Shown piece after piece: positions 34,823-42,678 of a DNA stretch of 64,000 nucleotides. The position numbers and the translations under genes were made by a program. The notes beneath the pieces were generated by a model, which did not search any database, was not told the origin of the DNA, and worked only from the letters and a program-made list of their open reading frames with translations. Source of the DNA: an uncultured Actinomycetes bacterium (lineage in GTDB: Bacteria; Actinomycetota; Actinomycetes; S36-B12; UBA10799); NCBI GenBank assembly GCA_946803585.1, contig CAMPEQ010000006.1, positions 62,001 to 126,000 on the forward strand. The letters are read 5' to 3'. How positions within the stretch are numbered: position 1 is the first letter of the stretch; the number at the start of each line of letters is the position of its first letter.

Positions 34823-36916
34823 CTAGGCGGGCAGGCTAGCGATCCCGGGAGCGAGGAAGCGCTTTCCGTTGACTCGCTGCGATACCCCTTCGCGGTCAAG
34901 ATACGGGGTGATGCCACCGAGGTGGAACGGCCACCCTGCTCCCATGATCATGCAGAGGTCGATGTCCTGCGCCTCGGCAACGACGCCTTCGTCCAACATG
35001 AGTTGGATTTCCTGGGCCATCGCGTCGAGTGCACGGTCGCGCACCTGCTCGTCGGTCAGAGGTGAATCACCCTGAACGAATAGGTCCGCGACCTCTGGAT
35101 CAACGTGTTGAGTGCCGCCGTCCCATGACCAAATCCCGGATTTCTTAGCCTCAACGAGTCGTTTGAGGTTGTCCGAGACGTAGAACCGATCGGGGAAGGC
35201 TTCCTTCATCGTCTCTGACACGTGGTAGGCAACACCGGGTCCGACGAGTGACATGAGCACGAATGGAGTCATCGGCAGGCCGAGTGGGTCTAGCGCGTTG
35301 TCCGCAACCTCGAAGGACGTCCCTTCATCGACAGACTTCGTAACCTCACCCATGAAGCGAGTGAGCAGTCGATTGACGACGAACGCCGGAGCATCCTTGA
35401 CCAGAACGCAGGACTTCTTCAGTTTCTTGCCAACCACGAACGCAGTTGCCAGCGTCGCATCGTCGGTCTTTTCTGCCCGCACGATCTCAACGAGTGGCAT
35501 GACCGCCACTGGGTTGAAGAAGTGGAATCCAACGACTCGTTCGGGGTGCTCGAGTTTGGAGGCCATCTCAGTGACGGACAGCGAGGACGTATTCGTCGCC
35601 AAGATGCACTCAGCGGAAACAACAGCCTCGACCTCAGCGAAGACCTGCTGCTTAACCTTGAGATCCTCGAAGACGGCCTCGATAACCCAATCAGCATCGG
35701 CGAACGCCTCTTTACTGACCGAGCCGCTGATTAGTCCCTTCAGGCGGTTCGCCTTGTCGCCATTGACGCGGCCCTTTGCGGCGAGCTTGTCAATTTCGCC
35801 GTGTGCGTAGGCCACGCCCTTGTCGACGCGCTCCTGGTCGAGGTCTGTCATGACGACTGGAACCTGCAGGCTCCGGGCGAACAGCAGTGCCATCTGGCTA
35901 GCCATGAGTCCCGCGCCGACCACGCCGACCTTCTTGATCGGTCGGGCAAGTGACTTGTCCGGAACACCGACTGGACGCTTGGCGCGCTTCTGGACGAGAT
36001 CGAAGGAGTAAAGCCCTGAGCGCAATTCCTCACTCATGACGAGGTCAGCAAGTGCCTCGTCCTCGGCGGCGTAGCACTCCTCTTTAGTTCCCGTCTTGGC
36101 TAGCTCGACGAGGTCGAGTGCGCGAAGTGGCGCGGGAGCTGCTGAGCCAACCTTGCCCTTGACGAACTCGCGACCAGTCGCCACGGCGCCATCCCAGGCA
36201 TCGCCGCGATCGATCTCTGCACGATCGACGGTCTGCTCGCCCATGAGAACTCCTGCGGCCCACTCGAGCGAGAGCTCTAGGTAGTCGGCGGGAGCAAACA
36301 TCTTGTCGAAGATTCCGAGGTCAAGAGCCTGTTTGGGCTTGAGCATCCGGTTCTGGCTCAGGGAGTTCTCCACGATGACCTTGACGGCATTCTGTGCGCC
36401 TACCAAGTTCGGTAGCAGATAAGTGCCACCCCACCCGGGAACGAGTCCGAGGAAGCACTCAGGCAACGCGATTGCCGCAGCACCGGCGGAGACCGTTCGA
36501 TACTGGCAATGCAGCGCGATCTCGAGCCCACCGCCCATGGCAGCACCGTTGACGAATGCGAAAGTTGGGACGCTGAGCTCACTCAACCGGTTGAAGACGC
36601 GGTGGCCTTCTTTGCCGAGTTCGAGTGCATCATCGCGGCTCTTGGCATGCGGTACCGCGCTTAGGTCCGCGCCAACAGCAAAGATGAACGGCTTGCCAGT
36701 AATGCAGACAGCTACTAGATCCGTGCGGGCAGCGACTTCGTCGATTGCTGCATCGATCGCGGCGAGCCCACCTGGACCGAACGTATTGGGTTTGGTGTGG
36801 TCGAAGCCGTTGTCCAGGGTGATCATCGCTGCCGTTCCAGCAGCTCCTGGAAGATCGAGGTATCGCACGATGGCGTTAGTGACGACCTCGTCGGGTACAG
36901 ATTGGGTTTCAGTCAT
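34823..36916 (-). CDS. fadB: Fatty acid oxidation multifunctional enzyme (enoyl-CoA hydratase / 3-hydroxyacyl-CoA dehydrogenase)
   Basis: A 697-residue beta-oxidation alpha subunit. The N-terminal crotonase domain (~15-200) has the oxyanion-hole segments FAVGADLSA and GAAMGGGLEIALH plus the catalytic-Glu region LPECFLGLVPGWGG. The dehydrogenase half (~325-697) has VGVVGAGLMASQMALLFA (NAD motif) and VVGFHFFNPVAVMPLVEIV with the catalytic His. It is encoded 15 bases after fadA as an operon, and AGGAGA lies 8 bases before the ATG. It hydrates enoyl-CoA and oxidises the hydroxyacyl product for the FadA thiolase. Confidence 0.94.
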   Translation of the reverse strand: MTETQSVPDEVVTNAIVRYLDLPGAAGTAAMITLDNGFDHTKPNTFGPGGLAAIDAAIDEVAARTDLVAVCITGKPFIFAVGADLSAVPHAKSRDDALELGKEGHRVFNRLSELSVPTFAFVNGAAMGGGLEIALHCQYRTVSAGAAAIALPECFLGLVPGWGGTYLLPNLVGAQNAVKVIVENSLSQNRMLKPKQALDLGIFDKMFAPADYLELSLEWAAGVLMGEQTVDRAEIDRGDAWDGAVATGREFVKGKVGSAAPAPLRALDLVELAKTGTKEECYAAEDEALADLVMSEELRSGLYSFDLVQKRAKRPVGVPDKSLARPIKKVGVVGAGLMASQMALLFARSLQVPVVMTDLDQERVDKGVAYAHGEIDKLAAKGRVNGDKANRLKGLISGSVSKEAFADADWVIEAVFEDLKVKQQVFAEVEAVVSAECILATNTSSLSVTEMASKLEHPERVVGFHFFNPVAVMPLVEIVRAEKTDDATLATAFVVGKKLKKSCVLVKDAPAFVVNRLLTRFMGEVTKSVDEGTSFEVADNALDPLGLPMTPFVLMSLVGPGVAYHVSETMKEAFPDRFYVSDNLKRLVEAKKSGIWSWDGGTQHVDPEVADLFVQGDSPLTDEQVRDRALDAMAQEIQLMLDEGVVAEAQDIDLCMIMGAGWPFHLGGITPYLDREGVSQRVNGKRFLAPGIASLPA

Positions 36917-36931
36917 GGAAAAGGTCTCCTC

Positions 36932-38128
36932 TTAAGCCTGGTAGTTGGGGTTTTCCCAGATGGCGGTTGCGCCCTGGCCCAGGCCGACACACATGCTGGT
37001 CAGGCCGTAGCGAACGTTCGGGTTCTCTTCGAAGTCCCGTGCGAGGTTCGTGAGCAGGCGGACACCCGTTGATGCCAGTGGGTGACCGACAGCGATTGCG
37101 CCGCCCATTGGGTTAACACGAGCGTCGTCGTCAGCGATGCCGTAGTGATCCAGCAGGGCAAGTACCTGAACGGCGAATGCCTCGTTCAACTCGAACATCC
37201 CGATGTCGTCGATCGAGAGCCCAGCCTTGGCCAGGGCCTTCTCGGTTGCTGGAACGGGGCCAATACCCATGACGGCCGGATCGACGCCCACGAAGGCGTA
37301 GGAGACCATTCGCAGCTTCTTGGAGAGTCCAAGCTCGTCAGCGGTGTCCTCAGCGGCGAAGATGGCAGCGGTCGCGCCGTCGTTGAGCCCTGAGGAGTTA
37401 CCTGCGGTAACCCGCCCGTGGGGACGGAACGGGGTCTTGAGCGTGGCCAAACCCTCGAGTGTGGTCTCGGGACGGGGGCCCTCATCGACTGTTGCTAGGC
37501 CCCACCCCTTCTCCGCTGTGCGGATTGCGACGGGCACGAGGTCGGGCTGGATCTTGCCTTCGGCGTACGCCTTTGCCGTCTTGGTCTGCGAGGCAAGCGC
37601 GAATGTGTCGGCGCGCTCTTTGGTTAGTTGCGGGAAGCGGTCGTGCAGGTTCTCCGCGGTCATACCCATCTGCAGTGCTTCAGGGTTCACGAGCTTCTCG
37701 GAGATGAACCGGGGGTTCGGGTCCACACCTTCACCCATTGGATGCCGACCCATGTGCTCGACGCCACCGGCGATCGCGATGTCGTATGCGCCAACACCGA
37801 TTCCCGAGGCGACGACCGATGCTGCCGTGAGTGCCCCAGCGCACATCCGGTCGATCGAGAAGCCGGGGGTGCTCTCAGGTAGTCCTGCGAGCAGGGCCGC
37901 GGTACGGCCCAGTGTCAGACCCTGGTCACCGATCTGGGTAGTCGCGGCAATCGCGACCTCTTCAATGCGGTCAGTGGGTAGATTCGGGTTTCGTCGGACG
38001 AGTTCCCGAATGACTCTGACGACAAGGTCGTCAGCACGGGTCTCGGCGTAGATGCCTTTGGCACCTGCCCGACCGAATGGGGTCCGTGCGCCGTCGACCA
38101 TGACGACGCTTCTGCCGGAGAACGACAT
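36932..38128 (-). CDS. fadA: Acetyl-CoA C-acyltransferase (thiolase)
   Basis: A 398-residue thiolase that cleaves 3-ketoacyl-CoA in the last beta-oxidation step. The catalytic Cys is in SIDRMCAGALTAAS (~95). The active-site His is in GGAIAVGHPLASTGVR (~350) and the second Cys in SMCVGLGQGAT (~383). First gene of the fadAB operon, with AGGAGGAACC just before the ATG. A GTTAC-N6-GTAAC inverted repeat about 100 bases upstream may be a repressor site. Confidence 0.94.
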   Translation of the reverse strand: MSFSGRSVVMVDGARTPFGRAGAKGIYAETRADDLVVRVIRELVRRNPNLPTDRIEEVAIAATTQIGDQGLTLGRTAALLAGLPESTPGFSIDRMCAGALTAASVVASGIGVGAYDIAIAGGVEHMGRHPMGEGVDPNPRFISEKLVNPEALQMGMTAENLHDRFPQLTKERADTFALASQTKTAKAYAEGKIQPDLVPVAIRTAEKGWGLATVDEGPRPETTLEGLATLKTPFRPHGRVTAGNSSGLNDGATAAIFAAEDTADELGLSKKLRMVSYAFVGVDPAVMGIGPVPATEKALAKAGLSIDDIGMFELNEAFAVQVLALLDHYGIADDDARVNPMGGAIAVGHPLASTGVRLLTNLARDFEENPNVRYGLTSMCVGLGQGATAIWENPNYQA

Positions 38129-38226
38129 GGTTCCTCCTGATAGGCCGAAGTCGCTGAGAACTGACCATGCCGTCTGGACGGCAGGCCACTGTGTTGTCAG
38201 CCCGCTCTGCTGCGGTGAACTACGAT

Positions 38227-38242
38227 GTTACCCGTGAGTAAC
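38227..38242. promoter_or_regulatory. Candidate operator upstream of fadAB
   Basis: GTTAC (38227-38231) and GTAAC (38238-38242) form an inverted repeat with a 6-base spacer, about 100 bases upstream of the fadA start. On the fadA strand the right part reads GGGTAACAT, which could overlap a TAACAT -10 element. The pattern is typical of TetR-type repressors, but no regulator is adjacent. Confidence 0.4.
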
Positions 38243-38293
38243 TAATGGGCTAGCCAACGGGGTCGGCTCGCGTAGTGGCCGTAGCCCGATGGG

Positions 38294-38692
38294 TTAGACG
38301 GCAGTGATCCGTGAGCGTGTCTGAGTGTCGTCGGTCTTGCAAGAGATCTCGTATGCACCAAGGTCCAGCTCGATCGTCATTGACTTGGTTGCACCAGGGG
38401 CAAGCACAGAGATTCGCTCGAGCTGCTCGGCAAACGCGCCATCCTTCGGGCCAAACAACGTCACCGACGATGCAACGTTGCCAACGCCAGTCGCTGTGAT
38501 CGTGACTGCTCCACCATTGACGATGTAAGGGGAGGTGCTGCAGGTCTCTTCACCGGACATGACGCGAACGACCTGATCCTGGCCCGGTGTCGTCGGTGAA
38601 GCGGCGGTTTCCGTCTGCTCGCCCCCGCAGCTGGCTAGCAGTGGAACAGCCAGCAGTGCTGCAAGTGTGAGTCGGCTGCCAACAGTTCGCAC
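38294..38692 (-). CDS. EfeO-type cupredoxin-like lipoprotein
   Basis: A 132-residue secreted protein with a signal peptide and lipobox (LLASC, Cys22). The mature part (~40-132) resembles the N-terminal cupredoxin-like domain of the iron-uptake protein EfeO: a Cys near residue 51 (EETCSTSP), beta strands, LAPGATKSMTIELDLGAYE, and Cys118 in EISCK. The two cysteines could form a disulfide. Unlike EfeO it has no M75 peptidase-like domain and no EfeU or EfeB gene is near. GTG 38692 overlaps the rnd stop by one base (TAGTG), so translation is coupled. The similarity is from memory of the family. Confidence 0.65.
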   Translation of the reverse strand: MRTVGSRLTLAALLAVPLLASCGGEQTETAASPTTPGQDQVVRVMSGEETCSTSPYIVNGGAVTITATGVGNVASSVTLFGPKDGAFAEQLERISVLAPGATKSMTIELDLGAYEISCKTDDTQTRSRITAV

Positions 38693-39969
38693 TACGCCTC
38701 CGTGGTTGCGGTCGCCGTCAATGCGTTAGTGAGTCCGGCGACGGTGAGATGGATCTGCCAGTTGCGGGCACCGGACGAGCGCAGGAACTCCGCGACTGAC
38801 TCGGTAGCGCTTTGTGCGGGCGGTTCCCAGCAGAGCCGACGAACCGTATCAGGGGTGAGTATATTCTCCGCTGGAATTCCTAGCTGGTCAGAGAGGCCCC
38901 CAAGGAAGGACCTAGCTTCGGCCAGACGCGCCGCGGCCTGCGGTGCCTTGTCCGGCCACGACCGCGGCGCGGGCGGTCCGGTTGACCCAGCCGACAGCTC
39001 TGGTAAGTCCTCGGCGGACAACTTGTTCGCTCGCTCGATAGCTTTCCACCAATACCCGATACGGCGTCGGGTTCCTTTGCCGCGGTATTCCGGGAGCTCA
39101 GCGAGTTTCGCTTCTGATGTCGGCCGCGCATTCCCAGCGGCGGCGATTGCTGCATCAGGTAGAACGCGGCCCACAGCGATATCGCGATCGGACGCGAGGC
39201 GGTCACGTGCCTGCCACAGTTCGCGGACAACCGCTAGCCCACGAGCGTTGCGGATTCGATGAATCCCGGAAGTCCGACGCCAGGGCTCACGACGTGGCTC
39301 CTTGGCTGGAGCAGTCCGGAGATACTCGAACTCCTCGCGCGCCCACGTGATCCGCCCGGTCACTTCGAGGTCTGCTAGCAGTAGCTCGCGGAGTTCCACG
39401 AGTAGTTCGACGTCGAGCGCCGCGTAGGTGAGCCATGATTCGGGCAGGGGTCGAGTGGACCAGTCCGCAGCCGAGTGCTCCTTCGCGAGCGAGAATCCGA
39501 GTTCGCTGGCGGCTAGCCCAGCGAGCCCAACCTTGGGTCGGCCTAAGATACGCGCGGCCATCTCGGTGTCGAACAGGTTCTCAGGAGCCAGGCCAAGTTC
39601 ATCGAGGCATGGGAGGTCCTGAGATGCGGCGTGCAGGATCCATTCTTCGGAACCGATGGCGTCTGAGATCGGTCGCAGGTTTGCGAATCCGATCGGGTCA
39701 ATGAGGTGAGTTCCGCTGCCCTCCCGGCGGATCTGGATGAGGTAGGCGTTCTGGCCGTAGCGGAAGCCACCGGCTCGCTCAGCATCGATGGCCACGGGAC
39801 CGTGGCCGCTTGCGATTGCCTGGGCTGCTTGCTCCAAGCCCTTGTGGTCATTGATCGCGGGGGGAACCCCATCGGCCGGGCGTGTGAGGGGAGTGAGTGG
39901 GGCCGCAGGCTGTTCTTCATCAACTGCGTCTGTTAGGGGCAGGTCGGCATCAGCAGTCACGCCGACCAA
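38692..39969 (-). CDS. rnd: Ribonuclease D-like 3'-5' exonuclease with HRDC domain
   Basis: A 425-residue DEDD-type exonuclease. The exonuclease domain (~50-215) has VAIDAERAGGFRYGQNAYLI (Asp/Glu metal ligands), LHAASQDLPCLDELGL and YAALDVELLVELREL (final Asp and Tyr). HRDC domains follow (~235-320, RGLAVVRELWQARDRLA). RNase D trims the 3' ends of tRNA precursors. The first ~45 residues are a Pro-rich leader absent from E. coli RNase D but usual in actinobacteria. The stop overlaps the start of the lipoprotein gene; whiI-like lies upstream on the same strand. Confidence 0.9.
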   Translation of the reverse strand: MVGVTADADLPLTDAVDEEQPAAPLTPLTRPADGVPPAINDHKGLEQAAQAIASGHGPVAIDAERAGGFRYGQNAYLIQIRREGSGTHLIDPIGFANLRPISDAIGSEEWILHAASQDLPCLDELGLAPENLFDTEMAARILGRPKVGLAGLAASELGFSLAKEHSAADWSTRPLPESWLTYAALDVELLVELRELLLADLEVTGRITWAREEFEYLRTAPAKEPRREPWRRTSGIHRIRNARGLAVVRELWQARDRLASDRDIAVGRVLPDAAIAAAGNARPTSEAKLAELPEYRGKGTRRRIGYWWKAIERANKLSAEDLPELSAGSTGPPAPRSWPDKAPQAAARLAEARSFLGGLSDQLGIPAENILTPDTVRRLCWEPPAQSATESVAEFLRSSGARNWQIHLTVAGLTNALTATATTEA

Positions 39970-40016
39970 GGTACTACCCGCCGTTGGGCTCGGCGCTCAT
40001 TTGCCGCCTGGGGTCG

Positions 40017-40649
40017 CTAGCGGACTAGACCCGAGCGCATTGCCAGGGCGACCATCTCAGCGCGATCCCCGGTTCCGAGTTTGCGGGCGATTCTGGCGAG
40101 GTGGCTCTTCACCGTCAACGCCGATAGCCCAAGTTCTTCGCCGATTCCCTTGTTCGAGCGACCCTGCGCTACTGCTTGGAGAACCTCGATTTCGCGACTC
40201 GAGAGCTCATCGGGTGCGCTGGTTGACTTACCGCGTTGTAGGGGGACGACATTTCGAGTTCCCGTCGAGGTTCCAGCTCGTGGGGCAACCGTGAATCCGC
40301 GGACACCAGCCGATAGGGCGGCTTTGACAGCGAACGCATCATCGCGGTCGGTGAAGATCTGCACCCGGCGCCAGCGCATTGCACGCAACTCGGCAATGAG
40401 TGGCAAGATTGGTCCCTCAGCTGAGCTGCCATCAACGATGCACAGGTCATGGGACCCATCAGTTCGGCCCTTAGTTAGCGCCTCGTCTTTGGTTCCGGCC
40501 TCGACAACAGTCCGAGCGCCGTACTGGCGCATTCGGTGGACTAGGGCACCCCGGCGCGTACCGTCCGCGCAGACAATCATCGCCGTGAAGTTCGCTCGCC
40601 GCGCTGGGATAGTTGCGGTTGTTCGGGTGCGATCAACGATGGCAGTCAC
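40017..40649 (-). CDS. whiI: Atypical response regulator, WhiI-like
   Basis: A 210-residue protein with a receiver-like domain and a LuxR/NarL helix-turn-helix. The HTH (ELSSREIEVLQAVAQGRSNK and LSALTVKSHLARIARKLG, ~140-200) is fully conserved. The receiver is degenerate: the acidic pair is reduced (VCADG), the acceptor-like Asp remains in CIVDGSS, a Thr remains in FTDRDD, and the conserved Lys is missing (GFTVAPR). Gene order fadB-fadA-rnd-this-DUF3000-hemE matches the Streptomyces whiI locus as I recall it, so I call it WhiI-like. GTG 40649 has GGAGG 5 bases upstream; the frame opens to 40688. A palindrome lies about 128 bases upstream. Confidence 0.75.
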   Translation of the reverse strand: MTAIVDRTRTTATIPARRANFTAMIVCADGTRRGALVHRMRQYGARTVVEAGTKDEALTKGRTDGSHDLCIVDGSSAEGPILPLIAELRAMRWRRVQIFTDRDDAFAVKAALSAGVRGFTVAPRAGTSTGTRNVVPLQRGKSTSAPDELSSREIEVLQAVAQGRSNKGIGEELGLSALTVKSHLARIARKLGTGDRAEMVALAMRSGLVR

Positions 40650-40773
40650 AAAGGCCTCCAGGATGCTTGTGAGTTCCAGTAACAGCATCCGAAACCCAGT
40701 GCCGAGTCTATCGGCCCTGACGTACTTATCGGCGGCTCACGAGGACCCCTTAATGGGTCAGAGGTCCGGGCCT

Positions 40774-40795
40774 ACATCATCCGAACGGCTGATGT
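40774..40795. promoter_or_regulatory. Palindrome upstream of whiI resembling a BldM/WhiI operator
   Basis: A 22-base inverted repeat with one mismatched pair. Its core at 40777-40792 is TCATCCGAACGGCTGA, which fits TCAnCCGnnCGGnTGA. I recall the Streptomyces BldM homodimer site as TCACCCGnnCGGGTGA and the BldM-WhiI site as TGnnCCGnnCGGGTGA. The site differs from the BldM palindrome at two symmetric positions only. It lies between the DUF3000 stop and the whiI start; a terminator role for DUF3000 is the alternative. Confidence 0.5.
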
Positions 40796-40851
40796 CGGGC
40801 TGGCCTTTTCGAGATTTCACCCGATCGTGCCGGGGCGATCGAGTTGGCTGA

Positions 40852-41427
40852 CTAGCGTCGACGGATCAGGTTTGCTACGCCGTCGGATGTTGGCGTCAAA
40901 CCACATGCCGAAGCGGTAAGTAACGCCCAGCCGTGGACATGCGGAACCAGGTCGACTGGGTTATCCGGTGTCCAACTTGCTCGGACCTGCAGTCGCCCTT
41001 CGGGTTCGCGGTTGTCCATGACTCCGAATGATCGCGAGAAGACTTGGGTGACGGTTCCACCTAGCGCTCCAGCCGCCGCATCGGCGTTGTCGAGAGCTTC
41101 TCGCAGCCACGACCACCCCACCTCAGGTAGAACTGGATCGGCGGCGACTTCGAGATCGACGTCAGCGTCGATATAGGCGATCACCCGGGTCTTTCCCTGC
41201 CACGACGCTTGGCCGACCGGATCGTGTAGAACAACGAGGCGCCCTGTCGCAACTAGGTCATCGCCGAGTTCAACGTCGACGGTCTGGGCGAATCCGAAAG
41301 GAGCAAGTCGGGCTGGCGCGGGGGCCTCTCGAACGGTGAACTCCGGGCGGTACTGCAATCGCCGCAGCACCTCAAGCGCATCGCCGAAGTCATCGGGCAT
41401 CGCCGCTCGAGTCTCGGAGGATGCCAT
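40852..41427 (-). CDS. DUF3000 family protein
   Basis: A 191-residue protein of the actinobacterial DUF3000 family, function unknown. Recognisable segments are DALEVLRRLQYRPEFTVREAPAP cut at its Pro-rich end, FGFAQTVDVE, and GWSWLREALDNADAAAGALGG. It closes with VHGWALLTASACGLTP. ATG 41427 is chosen as the family-like start; no ribosome site is visible and the frame opens 13 codons earlier, close to the divergent hemE start. The DUF3000-hemE divergent pair is conserved in actinobacteria. Confidence 0.85.
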   Translation of the reverse strand: MASSETRAAMPDDFGDALEVLRRLQYRPEFTVREAPAPARLAPFGFAQTVDVELGDDLVATGRLVVLHDPVGQASWQGKTRVIAYIDADVDLEVAADPVLPEVGWSWLREALDNADAAAGALGGTVTQVFSRSFGVMDNREPEGRLQVRASWTPDNPVDLVPHVHGWALLTASACGLTPTSDGVANLIRRR

Positions 41428-41483
41428 GAAAGGCACTCTAGTGCTCTTCACCGCGAAGACGCGCATATGGGACGATCAGACTC

Positions 41484-42668
41484 GTGGAACTTGAAACGGG
41501 TGCAGCACGCGGTCAAACCGAAATGCAAGCAGCCGTTGGTGCTGATTCTGGTTTGGCACCGACTCGTCAACTTCTACCTAGCGGGCATCCGCTCGTTGAC
41601 GGACGAACCGCGACGTCACCGTTGATCCAGACCACCTTGGGTAAGCCAGTTCCCCACACTCCCGTGTGGTTCATGCGCCAGGCGGGCCGGTCGCTTCCCG
41701 AATACCGGAAGCTCCGAGCCGGACACACGATGTTGGAGACCTGTTTCGACACTGACCTGACCGTCGAGATCACAATGCAGCCGGTCCGACGTCATAACGT
41801 AGATGCGGCGATATTCTTTTCCGACATCGTGGTTCCGATGAAAGCCATTGGCGTCGACGTTGAGATCGAGCCTGGCGTCGGCCCGGTCATCGCAACACCG
41901 TTCCGGAGTGCATCGGACCTTGACCGACTGCCAGATCTGGATCCAGGCAACGTCGCGTCTATTGCGGCTGCGGTGACAGCGCTGGCCACCGAGCTCGGTC
42001 ACACACCCCTTATCGGATTTGCTGGCGCGCCATTCACGGTTGCCTCCTACTTAGTTGAGGGACGCCCCAGCCGCGATCACGTTCATACCAAGGCGCTCAT
42101 GTTGTCTGATCCGACCACGTGGAACCGCTTACTCGATCGGATCGCGACCATTTGCGCCGCGTTTCTTCGGATGCAGATCTTGGCGGGTGCATCCGCCGTT
42201 CAACTATTCGACTCCTGGGCAGGCGCTCTGAGTCCACAGGATTACGCGCGCAACGTCCTGCCGCACTCGAAGAAGGTATTCGATGCGATCGCCGACTTGA
42301 ACGTGCCGACGATCCACTTTGGGGTAGGAACCGGGGAGTTGCTCGCGGATATGGAGAAAGCTGGATCGTCGGTCATGGGGATTGACTTCCGGGTTCCGCT
42401 GAACGTCGCTGCCACTCGGTTCACTCGGCCGCTACCGCTTCAGGGCAATCTCGACCCGGCGGTATTGTTTGCCGATTCTTCCTCGGTTGATGCTGCCGTC
42501 CTTCGGATTCTGGATGACGCGCGAGGCCTTCCGGGACATATTTTCAACCTTGGACACGGTGTCCCACCGGACACCGATCCGGACGTTCTCACTCGGGTTG
42601 TTGAGCTCGTCCACAGCGAGAGTGCCCGGCGCTTTGCGCAGTCCGGCTACACCGCAACTCAGAACTAG
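41484..42668 (+). CDS. hemE: Uroporphyrinogen decarboxylase
   Basis: HemE, up to 394 residues, decarboxylating uroporphyrinogen III to coproporphyrinogen III in haem synthesis. The signatures TPVWFMRQAGRSLPEYR (~60) and IGFAGAPFTVASYLVEG (~175) are complete. FDSWAGALSPQDY and FNLGHGVPPDTDPD (~360) follow. The first ~45 residues are not family-like, so the true start may be later; GTG 41484 is the first codon in frame and has no ribosome site. zapE follows 10 bases after the stop. Confidence 0.95.
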   Translation: MELETGAARGQTEMQAAVGADSGLAPTRQLLPSGHPLVDGRTATSPLIQTTLGKPVPHTPVWFMRQAGRSLPEYRKLRAGHTMLETCFDTDLTVEITMQPVRRHNVDAAIFFSDIVVPMKAIGVDVEIEPGVGPVIATPFRSASDLDRLPDLDPGNVASIAAAVTALATELGHTPLIGFAGAPFTVASYLVEGRPSRDHVHTKALMLSDPTTWNRLLDRIATICAAFLRMQILAGASAVQLFDSWAGALSPQDYARNVLPHSKKVFDAIADLNVPTIHFGVGTGELLADMEKAGSSVMGIDFRVPLNVAATRFTRPLPLQGNLDPAVLFADSSSVDAAVLRILDDARGLPGHIFNLGHGVPPDTDPDVLTRVVELVHSESARRFAQSGYTATQN

Positions 42669-42678
42669 GGCCCAGGAG

